Assembly: GCA_040143965.1 (NCBI GenBank)
Contig: JASJQH010000085.1
Location: 1-32,175 of the forward strand
Direction: 5' to 3'
From: Basidiobolus ranarum
Taxonomy: Eukaryota; Basidiobolomycota; Basidiobolomycetes; Basidiobolales
Length of the DNA: 32,175 nt
Shown: positions 11,095 to 21,416 of the stretch, piece after piece
Layout: every line of letters begins with the position of its first letter
Position numbering within the stretch: position 1 is the stretch's first letter
The notes under the pieces: generated by a model
What the model was told of the DNA's origin: nothing
Database searches by the model: none
The model's input: the letters and a program-made list of their open reading frames with translations, nothing else
Position numbers and translations under genes: made by a program

Positions 11095-14008
11095 ATGGAC
11101 TTGAAATCGTTGTCAAACAAAATCGAGCGAATTGAGAAGCATTTAACCGATGGAGTGCTCGTTTTGGCCAGCATCGAGCTACAAGAAGCTTACGCGCAGT
11201 ATTCCAGAAATATAAGCTTACTAGTACGTTTATACTTTTTCGACACTATTATACAACGTATTTGACCTTCCTATGCTTTCTCTGCAGTTTCTAGAGCAAA
11301 AAATAGCTTTCCGAGAAGGAGATATAGAAAAGGCGGTGGATATCTTTCGCCAAATGTAAGAATCGTTGATACTTTTGATATATTCGTATCATACATTGAC
11401 CTGTAGCCCATATTAGCCAGGAGAATTACTACCATGAAGAACGGTACAAAAGTTACCTCCTTTCTCTCGCACAGGCTGTATTCTATCAATGCCAGAATGA
11501 ATATTATGGTGAGTACTAATTCTATGAGTCTATGATAATTCCTGAAAATTAATTTGTTTAATGTTAGCTTTTTTTATAAACGCACCTCGAAAATTGCAAA
11601 AGGAATTACTGATTAATGCGGCAGGTACGGTTACTCTAGCCTATCAATCAACCCTCCTATGCATTTATAGTAAACTTGTCTGCAGCAATATATGAGAAGA
11701 AGGAACAGAGATTTGAGGCCTGTAAATTATACTCGATCATCGCCATTCGGTTCCCAGAGATGATTTCCGTGTATGGAGTAGGTGATCTTGCCATTTGAGT
11801 ATGCTATACATAAATTCTAATATCATTTAGCCTTTGGCTGCTCAACTAGCCTTACAGTGTGAAGAAATGAACCAACCGCTGCCCCATTTGAATACATACC
11901 GTAGCATCCTTGGTATGAGCTTTTATTGTAGCTATTTGTAATGATGTGAATAATTAATATTGGAACAGTGCAATCCATTCTGCCTCAAATCTTAACGCAA
12001 AGCATTACCATAAGGAGTTCAACAAAATCGTTCAACTCCAACTTATCTTTGACTATGGAGGAGATTACCGCATGGCTTGAGGCTGTACAAAGTTATTATT
12101 TTTCAAGACATCACTGGCGAAGGATGCACGAGCTCATCGTTCTAATGATTCAACAATGCGGATTTTTGAGTGATATCAAGTAAATGTCTTTCTGAATGCT
12201 TGTTGCAGAATGGTCTCTACGTCTGATCTAACCCAGATTCTTCTCAAGATGTTTAACCGATACTCCTCCGAATGTTGATAATACTCTTCTCTTCCCTGAA
12301 AAAGTCATCAACCATATAGTTAGCAATCCCAGCACAATTCCTGTTGAGTTTGAGTTCCGATTTTTTGCAGGTTGCTTTGTACAGCTGGCTTTTGAGTACT
12401 ATTCGATTGTTTCTGGATATCGTGCTTCTAGTAGCAGTAAGTGGTGCACATACAATTGATTTCGACCAAGTGCTTACCTTTTATCGTAGCGAAAATCACC
12501 ATTATTCCTGTTGGATTAATCCGGAAAGATGGCTTATTTAACGAGCGGCCACCCAAGAAACGAAAATATACATCCAACTCGAAGTCTAACTCTTCTCAGC
12601 AGTCAGCTCAAGGTAAGTTCCAAAGGCTACTTTGAGGTATGATCACCGTCTCATCGTCACTTTGCACGTAGCTCATATACCCGTTGAGTTGTTGATGATC
12701 TTACGTAAGGCTGGAGAGCTGAAAAGACACATAAATACTCTCTCGCTGAGCTATGACGTTGGTAAGTTCAATTTAACAAGCTTGCAAGTAAGAGAGTCTG
12801 ATCTGTTTACACTGAACTATTGTTCTGGACAGAATTTCCCAATTTGTGTACACGATGGAGGCTTCCCTTTGATATCCAAAACGCCGTTGATACGATGATG
12901 GCTGATCTGAATGTTATGGAGGTACCAATAGATGACCTTACTCTCTCGATCTTGTGTATACTCATTCCTAATCTGATCTGTGTGAACATAGGGAAACCCG
13001 TCCATTGCTATACCAATTTACAAATCGCTCAGCGCTCGTCTCAAAAAGGCATGGGCAATGCAAAAGGAAGTAAGAAAACGAATCTGCTCAAAACTCCCAT
13101 GCCCCAACCCTACTCCTTTAGATGCGACTTTGATAAATAGTCGCTGGTCAAAGCTATTCCCTTTCCGAATCCTCTATACCCTCGCAGTTGCATCCGTGCT
13201 AGATGGGCACTACCGAGTAAGATTAATATATTGCTCCGTGACCTGATTCCTATCTAATATACCGTTCTCTCTTAGGCGGCAATCAACCAATTTCTTAGCA
13301 TCATTTGCACCTTAACTTGTGAAGAAATTGAGTCGGAAGCCTTTTACGTTGATAAAGAATTCAAGTTTCGATTTAAAGAGGCAACTGCTGAGGCATTGAT
13401 TGCGCGATGTATTCATGATATTTTATACGCCATTGAGGTAAGCACAAGACATGGGTTCATGAATGTGAAATTAGAGTTAATCATTCTCCCACAAATCACA
13501 GAAAGAGATACAGTGCAATGGATTTGACGACACTCTAATCGTTTGCAGGCTGGTGTTGAGTCAATTCACCTTTTCTTACGCCTCACTATATATTCAACAA
13601 ACATTTGAAACAGTAGCCAAGAATGGAACTTTCACATTTCCACAGTTCTTTGAGTTCATATTTGGTATGTACAGTGGTGTCGATTCAGTTGAGTTACTAC
13701 TGCTAATGATTGATTTTGTGCATTCCAAATATTTAGACGAAAACATATTGCAAATCATACACCAAACAAACGTTCATAACTATCATCCAATATTCATGCT
13801 CCCAAACAAGTTTTACGAAGAATCAGTAGCCAGCTCACAGCAAGTGACACAGAGTCCTTCACAATCCAGTCAAATGATACGAGAGCAAGTCTTTACCATT
13901 ATTGAATCCACCTTTGCAAAAGCACGACTCCGACAAACTCAGAAAAAACTACCCTTACTACTACGATTTTGTCAACAAGCATTTCGTAAATTAACCGAAG
14001 ATAAATGA
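11095..14008 (+). CDS. INTS10: Integrator complex subunit 10 homologue
   Basis: INTS10 belongs to the peripheral INTS10-13-14-15 module of the Integrator complex, which cleaves nascent RNA (snRNA 3' ends, promoter-proximal termination) at Pol II. Fourteen exons: 11095-11223, 11288-11355, 11417-11508, 11568-11624, 11686-11777, 11831-11912, 11969-12179, 12237-12436, 12490-12612, 12672-12761, 12833-12921, 12992-13216, 13276-13437, 13502-14008. They give 708 aa; human INTS10 is ~710. By memory alignment, matches run in order: IRFPEMISVYG / RRFPETVVQHG, RSILVQSILPQI / RKLFVCDVLPLI, a KKRK stretch in a basic linker (333-336), LYTLAVASVLDGHYR / LIQLATCHFALGEYR, FETVAKNGTFTFPQFFEFI / [22 protein letters not shown], and KKLPLLLRFCQQAF / ENLMVVLHRFC near the C-terminus. 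The protein is helical, without catalytic motifs. Sequence identity is low, so the call rests on colinearity and length. Confidence 0.65.
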
Positions 14009-14893
14009 TTAGATCGATTGATTTTGTGAATTGCACCATTTCCACCGCTATTTTATTTAGTAAATGTTCCTTTTTGTACATAAACAACTAGCTTCACTGA
14101 ACACCCTTCTAGTATCCTGCACAGCGAATCCAGCTTAATATAGCTCGTTCTTGACATACCTGGAGTCCCACCTCATACCATGTATTATCATGACATTCGG
14201 CTCCTGATTGGCTGGTAAGGTTATGTTGTGGTATGTTGAAGAGCGCCCGTATCCATCTTTGTGTAACTTGATTGTAAATCCATCGTTTCATGACACCCGA
14301 TACATCTCCTTTGACCCCAAACCCTGGCAATCGAACTTTCATCTGCATCCGCATGAGATGAGCAGTGACTTCTTGAAATGAAACCGCCCCGAATCCGATA
14401 GTAGCCAAGTGCCCCTCCCCCTCCTCCTCACCAGTCGGGTTCTTAATCTATCTTCCATTAACCCTCCCCCAATATAATCAGTGATTATTTCATCTATCTA
14501 TGGAATGACCATCTTATCAGGTTTGAATGGAATAGGAATGTTTGTATGAATGCTCAGGAACAGATATGATTGGAAGCAACGAAAAAAGGTTAAATGCATC
14601 AACCATAATATATAATTCAAATAAACCACTTTTATCAAAATAAAGACTGGGTTGGTGGAAGAATCTACTAAAGATGTGAGCATTAAGGGATGTGATGTGA
14701 TGTGATGAGGGGGAGTTTCTATACAGGAAAAGAGGTGAGTTACACCTGGTAGTCAAGACGGTATGTATATCCAGGCTAAATGGTATTGACCAGGGACTCA
14801 TTCGTAACAAGATCGAGAAATACAAAAGACCATACAACGAAATGCTGTGATTATGAAAGTGGTGGCGAATATCTACCTATCCAATCTGACTGC
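14009..14893. other. Tail-to-tail intergenic, INTS10 and oxidoreductase
   Basis: 885 bp between convergent genes. It holds one unexplained minus-strand open frame (~14109-14450, listed separately) and otherwise AT-rich sequence with no recognised signal. Confidence 0.4.
14109..14450 (-). other. Weak open frame, possible small gene
   Basis: A minus-strand frame stays open for about 100 codons with a fairly balanced composition (WIYNQVTQRWIRALFNI, then ECHDNTWYEVGLQ). Within it, CAG|GTATGT near 14160 is a near-perfect intron donor, so the frame could be an exon. There is no ATG at the beginning of the frame; the first in-frame ATGs lie well inside, and I could not join a convincing upstream exon. 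Not recognised as any family. It could equally be non-coding or chance. Confidence 0.15.
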
Positions 14894-17153
14894 TCAACAA
14901 GAATGGAGCTTTCTAAACTCATCAAGTGTCACTACGGAATTATTCGTACGAGCATGTTCTGCAGCAAAACCATAAACGTGACAGTCTAGAGAAATAGCGT
15001 TTAGGTTAGTTTAGAGCTTAACATGACTACTAGACATTTCACTTACTGAAGGCTTCTTCAGGACCAGTAAATATATATCCTTCGGAGTTTCCGCATGCTA
15101 CAGCATTTACGAATGCTCGCATCAAATCAAAGTCTGGCTCGTCTACAAATTTACCTGTTAGATACTTGAAAGATCGTTCGTATGTCCCACAAATGCCTAC
15201 CAATATCACTCTCCTGTTGATTGTTTGAATCTATCTCCACTCGCTTACCCGTACGGAAATCGGTGAGCTTGATAATTTTACCATCACCATCGATTTCTCC
15301 TTTGGTTCCAAAGATCCTAGTCTATACAGATGTAAGGAAAAGGTCTTACAGAACATACGATATTCTAACTTACTTTTCCCTGGGAAATAGCTTGCGTTCC
15401 GGCTACTATAGTAAGTGTACAAGTGCTTCCATTTTCAAAAATCATGTTGACCACCTAACATAGTATGATTAGTTGGGTTGATTTTGTTAGTTGCTAGCGT
15501 CTAGAGAGTAAACTAACCTGATTGTCGCACACATCGTTATCGCATTCGTGGACGCATCTTCCATAAGGTCCATCTTCCAAAGCCTTGGTAACGTTTTCAA
15601 TATCTATTCACCATTTAGTATACAGTTGAGGCTATTAGTGTTCAAAAGAGACGTACCAACGATATCTGTGATAGTACTAGTAGGCCATCCAGTATGTCCA
15701 TCTTTGACTGGATCGAGGTATATTTTGACAGCCGAATATGCACATTTCGATTCGTAGGGACAATCCATACACGTCCTAAATATCCTGGTTAGATGAAGTT
15801 TCTATAAAATTCCTTGTTATCATTATTACTTTGCTTCGCCAGCTTGTTGGGGCTTTCGGTCAGGTTTGAAATGAGAAATGTTTCCAAACGAGCTGATTTT
15901 CTAGATGACTGTTAGAACACATAGATCTAACCTTGAGAATGGATTAGAATACTACATACCACACAACGACGTCCTATGAGATGTGCCAGTAAATCTTCAA
16001 GAGATATATTAGACCAATATCACATGTGGTCAATTGATAAATTCAGAACTCACCTAAATCATGTATACACTGTGAAAGGATTAGGTATTAATATGAGCAA
16101 GTAGTAAGCTAAAGTGAAGTTTTAACATAGATACTAACCTTATTCATCAGCACATTGGTACTTCCAGCTTCGCGTTCGTAATTTCCCCGAACAAACTACA
16201 AAAACTAGATTCAGTATATCACTATATTCAATTCCGATTAATCCAAATCTTACAGAATGAGCAAACAAAGAATGACCAACTGGTTCCAAATGTTGGATAT
16301 TTATGATATTTCCGAGTGCGCCGGATTGTATCAACTTTTTGAGCATACGGTTGTATGGTGTATATCTTAAAACATGGCCTAAGTAATAGAAGCGTATCAG
16401 CCAAATGTATAGTTCATCATAGTGTTGAAGTAACCTACAAACAGCAAAGATCACCTAATATGTCGAAAAATAATTGTTAGAGTAGCTAATAGAATAATAT
16501 ATAATAGGGATTGACAAACCTTGCTCTCTTCCACAGCTTTAACAATTGTTTGACAATCCTGAATGGACACAGCCATTGGCTTTTCGAGCATAATGTGATA
16601 ACCAAGTCTGGCCAGCTCTAATTCGGCAAAGTATAAGAGATTTATGTTTTTAAAGTTACTTCACAAGCCAACTAACCGATGGTAGGCTCAACGTGCATGT
16701 GATCAAAAGTGGCGATGACTACGGCGTTACTTAATCTGGGACGAGCAGCCAACTAAAAATGAGCATGGGTTAAGAAGATTTCAAGCTTAAGGGACAGAGA
16801 CTAGCAAGTTCAACGAACCTCTTTCCAATCAGAAAAAACATTTTCGGGGCTTATATTGTATTTCTGTTAAGGTTAAAATACTAGGTTAACTGGGAGGTAC
16901 CAGAAGTCCTTTTACTCCCTGACATACCCTAGCCATGCTTTCTCTTCTTATATTCTTTGGTTCGGCTACAGCCACAACCTTCATCATATGTGGGTTCTTC
17001 AACGCAAAACTAGCATAACTTGAACCTCTACGTTGCAAAATGTCAGCTTTATAGTTTGAAAAAGATGAACTATAAACGAAGGAAGTAAACATGCCTACTG
17101 CCAGCACCGACGATAGACACGGTAATGGGAAATTGAGGGGAACTTTCACACAT
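14894..17153 (-). CDS. Gfo/Idh/MocA family NAD(P)-dependent oxidoreductase
   Basis: Rossmann-fold sugar/inositol-type dehydrogenase; the substrate cannot be told. Seventeen exons (minus): 17153-17095, 17027-16928, 16863-16819, 16752-16677, 16617-16520, 16454-16439, 16378-16254, 16195-16139, 16069-16054, 15994-15960, 15900-15830, 15775-15657, 15603-15518, 15454-15374, 15321-15249, 15154-15047, 14985-14894, giving 418 aa. It has the N-terminal dinucleotide motif VGAGSRGSSYA, ATFDHMH, the catalytic EKP (MLEKPMAVS), the subgroup pattern [11 protein letters not shown]...[25 protein letters not shown], a Cys cluster ([14 protein letters not shown]), [13 protein letters not shown] and the C-terminal FAAEHAR. 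No signal peptide, so probably cytosolic. Oddities: intron 1 is GC-AG, two exons are only 16 nt, and intron 6 (60 nt) is stop-free. It faces NOP4 head-to-head across a telo-box-bearing spacer. Confidence 0.88.
17028..17094 (-). other. GC-AG intron in the oxidoreductase gene
   Basis: On the minus strand the frame needs AG|GCATGT as donor and TAG as acceptor to read GAGSRGSSYA, the universally conserved dinucleotide loop. The neighbouring GT (two codons upstream) would lose this motif and break frame. Thus a rare GC donor is the best reading. Confidence 0.65.
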
Positions 17154-17244
17154 GACTGTCCGCTCGAGAAGTATAAAATAATCCAACAAAATTATAAAAA
17201 GTTTGGAGAGTGTTCAACATTAATAGTGTCCATTATTGTATTCA

Positions 17245-17256
17245 CCCTAACCCTAA
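17245..17256. promoter_or_regulatory. Telo-box (CCCTAA)2
   Basis: Two perfect tandem CCCTAA units, oriented opposite to the second cluster at 17448. Candidate site for a TTAGGG-binding factor. Confidence 0.5.
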
Positions 17257-17447
17257 GCGTAAAAAAATCAACTCTTTGTCCTCACCCTATACATCCAATT
17301 CATCATGCGATGAATTAGATATACGATCGATGTAGGTTTTGGGGTCAATGAAATTTCACACTGGAACCAAATTAGGAAATGTGTCGGTTCACAATGTTGG
17401 GTTTCAAGAACATCGTATCGACAATAATGAATAGTTAGAATATAGAG

Positions 17448-17461
17448 TTAGGGTTAGGGTT
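17448..17461. promoter_or_regulatory. Telo-box (TTAGGG)2TT
   Basis: Two tandem TTAGGG units plus TT, about 300 bp before the NOP4 ATG. A degenerate third box (AAGGGTTAGG) lies 24 bp downstream. Confidence 0.5.
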
Positions 17462-17757
17462 GTGCACAAAGTTTTAGATGACTAAGGGTTAGGTTAAGAG
17501 TTTCAACTAAACTATTTCTAGACAAATGGGCCAAGAAAATCAGGGGGCTCAGAATAATGATAATTTGCAGACTGACTGAATTGATCTTGGCCCATTCTCA
17601 ATCCTCTAGAAAAAAAAAGGAAAAAAGAAAAAAAATAAACATCATTCTTAATCAAAGAATAGAAATAATGAATTTGATATTCGTACTCTGGACGTATAAG
17701 TGGATTTTTTTGACTTCTTTAGCATAATAGAATACATACATACAAACTTGATATATC

Positions 17758-20700
17758 ATGTCCGATACTGAAACCACACCACAGACAACTGAGTCGATTG
17801 CAAAGATTCCCAAGATCCCCGGCGCTCACGACGAAACCCGTGGAAGATCAACCTTATTTGTTCGTGGTATTCCATACGATTGCAAGAATGAGATACCAAA
17901 AGTCTTCTGAATTTTCATATATATGCACCATTTATTTTATAGCTTTCAATTTATTGGAAGAGGAATATACTACATATCACATTTATCATTCAGGCTTATT
18001 TGAAGAAGCCAACATAGATTTTTATGACCTTTTGTTTTTTTTCTCTACGAGTTAGAATCATTCTTTAGTGACATTGGTCCTATTCGTTCCTGCTTTGTGG
18101 TTCAAAATACACCTGAAGGTGAAGGTGAGGAAGAAAGCGAAGCTGCAGCCAAACCAAGCTCTGATAAGGGAAACAAAGGATACGGTTTTGTGCAATTGTA
18201 GGTTTCAGTCCATTTGAATATAAGACCAAAATTTCGCCAAACTAACAGTGAATCAATAGTGTTGTTTCAGAGGATGCTGAAAGGGCTATAACTGAGCTGA
18301 AGAAAGTGAAGTTCAGAAATGAACGTACGCTCAGAATTGAACTTGCCTTGAAAAAATCTCGTACGTATTATGCAACCAACGAATTCGCACTCCTCTTCGA
18401 AAATGGCTGACTTTGATTTTCCTAAACGTTTAGATCGTGATGATAAGCCAGTGATCGCCAAGAAGCCAAAGAAAGAAGGTTAGTAGCTTCTTTGGAATGT
18501 GAACCACCATGTAAACCAATACTAACTCGTGATTTAAAGTTCCCGTTGTGCCTGAAGATAGAGCTAGATTCCAAAAGATGCCATCGTACGTGTTGTTATT
18601 TCTATGGGTACCTGTATCATGGTTCTAATATATATTCGTAGATCTGTCCAAAGTATTGTTATCTCAGGTCTTGGCAGTGATGTTAATAAGAAGCAAATCT
18701 ACAAGAAAGTGCGTAAATTTGGTGAAGTCAAGGAAGTGATTTTCCCAGTTTTCGATGGTCAAACCGAAGAGGGCGAGAAGAAAGCTTTGGAGGGAGTTGG
18801 TATGTTCGTCAATAGTACTAATCCGTGGTTGACTTTACTGATACTTGAATTTTCAAATAGCACATATTGTATTTGCTAAGCTTGGTGAAGCTAAAAATGC
18901 TATTCAGCATTTGGATGACCATATCTTCAAAGGCAACAAAATCACTGCAAAATCTATGGCACACATTCAAGGAGTAAGTTGATGATAGTGGCCGATATCT
19001 TGCATCCAATTCTGACTTGATTCTTCATTTTCAGGTATTCGATAAGAAAGCTAGATTAATCATTCGTAATTTACCTTTCAAGGTAAGAGAACCATCCATA
19101 CAGTGGAATCATTGAATTATCACTAAATTAGCCTCATTGATTAGCTCCGTGAAGAGGACCTTAAGACCATGTTTTCCAAGTTCGGTACCGTCATCAACAT
19201 CAATCTTCCTCGTAAATTTGGTGACCATGGACCTCTGAGAGGCTTTGGTTTTGTTCAATTTTTATCAATGAGTGAAGCCGAAAAGGTATATTTTTATCTG
19301 GATAGCCTGTATTCTTCTTAATCACATAGACTAATCCGAATGTCTTAAGGCTCTTAATGCTGTCAATGCTACTAAACTTTTGGATCGTACTATTGCCGTT
19401 GATTGGGCTCTTGCTAAGGATCAATACGAAAAAGCAGAAACGCAAGAAGTGAAGCAAGTTGAGGAGGAGGCAGAAGAAGAGCAGGAAGAATCCGAGCATG
19501 AAGACGGGGTTAATGGAGGAGAGGAAGAAGAAGAGGAAGAGGTATTTGATCCTCTTGATAGTGATGACGATGAAGGTGATGATATGGAAGTCGACGAAAA
19601 CGATGACGAAGAGGAAGCCGAGGATGGCAGTGATGAGGAAGACCAGGAAGTCGAAGAAGTCGAAGAAAAAGGTACGGTACAAATTTCAGTAGATATACTG
19701 AATCTATACTAAAGATAATTTCATATCCAACAGAGAGAATCCCTATTCCTCAAGGCGCTACCTTGTTCATCAGAAACATTTCTTTCGATACTCTAGAAGA
19801 GGATCTGTACGAACAGTATGTATATTTACCACTGCAGATCTTGAAGTGTTAGACGATCTCAATATTCTTATTGTATATAGCTTCCGTCAATTCGGTAAAC
19901 TCAGATATTGCCGAATTACCATGGATCACGAAACTGGTCGCTCCAGAGGTACTGGGTTTGCCTGTTTCTGGAACAAAGAAGATGCTGAAAAGTGTGTCGA
20001 AGAGAACCAAAAATTGCATCAAACCGTTAGCATCGTTAATAAGGTAACGAGTTTATTGATGTAAATTTCGTGATTATTATCAATTCACACATTGCTTTTA
20101 CAGAGATCGGTCTTAACCCCTGACGCTCCATCCAACCTCGCAGCTAAATTTACCTTGGATGACAGAATCCTTTCAATTGTCTTGGCTGTTGATAGACAGG
20201 AGGCCGGAAAGCTTGCTGACATAAATACCAGACAACGTCAAAAGGAAGACAAGAGAAATGTTTACTTGATGAAGGAAGGAGGTTTGTTACCGTGGTTCTT
20301 CTATATTAGCACATTTATCTCATTATTGACAAAACCACTTGTGATATATAGTCATTCTCGCTGATTCACCTGCTGCCGAAGGACTTAGCGCAGCTGAGGT
20401 CGCCAAGCGTACCACTTCCTATGCTGCCCGTAAGCAACTTCTCTTGCGTAATCCTTTACTCTTCATCTCGAAAACTCGTTTGTCCATCAGAAACCTTCCT
20501 CTTAAGGTCGATGAGGTTGAGTTAAGAAAGCTAGCTGTTCAAGCTATTCAAAAATTCAAGCTTGAAGTTCAAAGATCCGAGCGTGAACATCTCACAGAGA
20601 GTGAGAGAGCTGAAGGATGGCAGTATCTACCACGTGTTAAACAGGTAGGATGAATAAGTAAATTCAATTGCTTTAGTCCATTACTCAAGCTTTTTATATG

Positions 20701-21201
20701 ACATATAGGCCAAGGTTATCAGAAGCAAAGATAGAATCGATCCTGCTACTAAAAAGCCTCGTTCTAAGGGTTATGGATTTATCGAATATTCAACACATGC
20801 TCACGCTTTAGCAGCTCTTCGTTTCCTCAACAATAATCCCGATCTTTTCGGTGATAAAAAGCGCTTAATCGTTGAGTTCTCTGTAGAAAACTTTGACGTA
20901 GTGAAGAAACGTGGTGAACGTACTACTAGAAGCTTTGATAGAGGTGATCAAGATGAACGTAGAAAGCCTTTCGATAAGAAGGAGAAGGACAGAAAATCTG
21001 ACCGTAAGAGCAGCAAAAGAAAGGTATGGTTTATTGGTATTCTTGGTATATCGGATATGGCAATGTGTTGACATTTACTCCATCTAGATTGAATCCTTCG
21101 AACAGGAAGAGACCCCTAAAAAGAAAAGCAAGGATGAAGAGCCCAAAAAGCTGTTCTACAGAAACAGGAAGGGTGGTAAAAAGGAAAAAAGCAAGAATTA
21201 G
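17758..21201 (+). CDS. NOP4: Nop4/RBM28-like nucleolar RNA-binding protein
   Basis: Nucleolar multi-RRM protein needed for large ribosomal subunit maturation. Sixteen exons: 17758-17901, 18052-18197, 18260-18360, 18434-18478, 18540-18585, 18642-18799, 18861-18973, 19035-19082, 19145-19285, 19350-19671, 19734-19815, 19881-20043, 20104-20281, 20352-20644, 20709-21023, 21088-21201, giving 802 aa (yeast Nop4 685, human RBM28 759). RRM1 at ~33-125 (LFVRGIPYD, GYGFVQF). A degenerate RRM2 at ~162-245 (IVISGLGSDV). RRM3 at ~257-345 (LIIRNLPFK, GFGFVQF). A Glu/Asp-rich tract at ~350-420. RRM4 at ~429-505 (LFIRNISFD, RGTGFACF). RRM5 at ~600-725 (LSIRNLPLK, GYGFIEY) with the long insert typical of Nop4. 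A Lys/Arg-rich tail follows. The first intron has a weak donor (GTCTTC) and acceptor CGAG; the rest are ordinary. Confidence 0.9.
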
Positions 21202-21296
21202 TTAGAAGAGATTTTTTTTAGATTTTCAGCTTTGTTTTATTTTTCATTCTCCGTGTTTATTTACCACCACTTTTCATATACTTACTTCTACGAAGC

Positions 21297-21302
21297 AATA
21301 AA
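21297..21302 (+). terminator. Poly(A) signal, NOP4
   Basis: AATAAA 96 bp after the NOP4 stop. A minus-strand AATAAA for the convergent phosphatase gene sits only 42 bp further (21344-21349), so the two 3' ends nearly meet. Confidence 0.5.
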
Positions 21303-21343
21303 AATAGATACATTTAATTTCCATTATTAAAGGTTATCATGGG

Positions 21344-21349
21344 TTTATT
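21344..21349 (-). terminator. Poly(A) signal, metallophosphatase
   Basis: TTTATT on the plus strand, AATAAA on minus, about 68 bp after the phosphatase stop codon. Confidence 0.45.
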
Positions 21350-21416
21350 TCTAAACATTGCGGGCAGGGTAGAGCATTTGCGATGAAAGTTATATACATG
21401 CATAATAGCAAGTGTG

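Larger units (their letters stand above)
17154..17757. promoter_or_regulatory. Divergent promoter with telo-box motifs
   Basis: 604 bp between the oxidoreductase ATG and the NOP4 ATG. It carries CCCTAACCCTAA (17245-17256), TTAGGGTTAGGGTT (17448-17461) and AAGGGTTAGG (17485-17494). Near 17610-17636 an A-rich tract follows a CTAG. Telomere-type boxes are known promoter elements of ribosome-biogenesis genes in several eukaryotes (Tbf1/Rap1 sites in fungi, telo boxes in plants). Regulation of NOP4 by such a factor is inference. Confidence 0.55.

Noticed and set aside
19200-19682. 160-codon minus-strand frame, Phe/Leu-rich
   Set aside because: It is the complement of the Glu/Asp-rich tract (GAA/GAG/GAT codons) of NOP4, which reads as TTC/CTC on the other strand. 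Such shadows look like membrane proteins but are artefacts.
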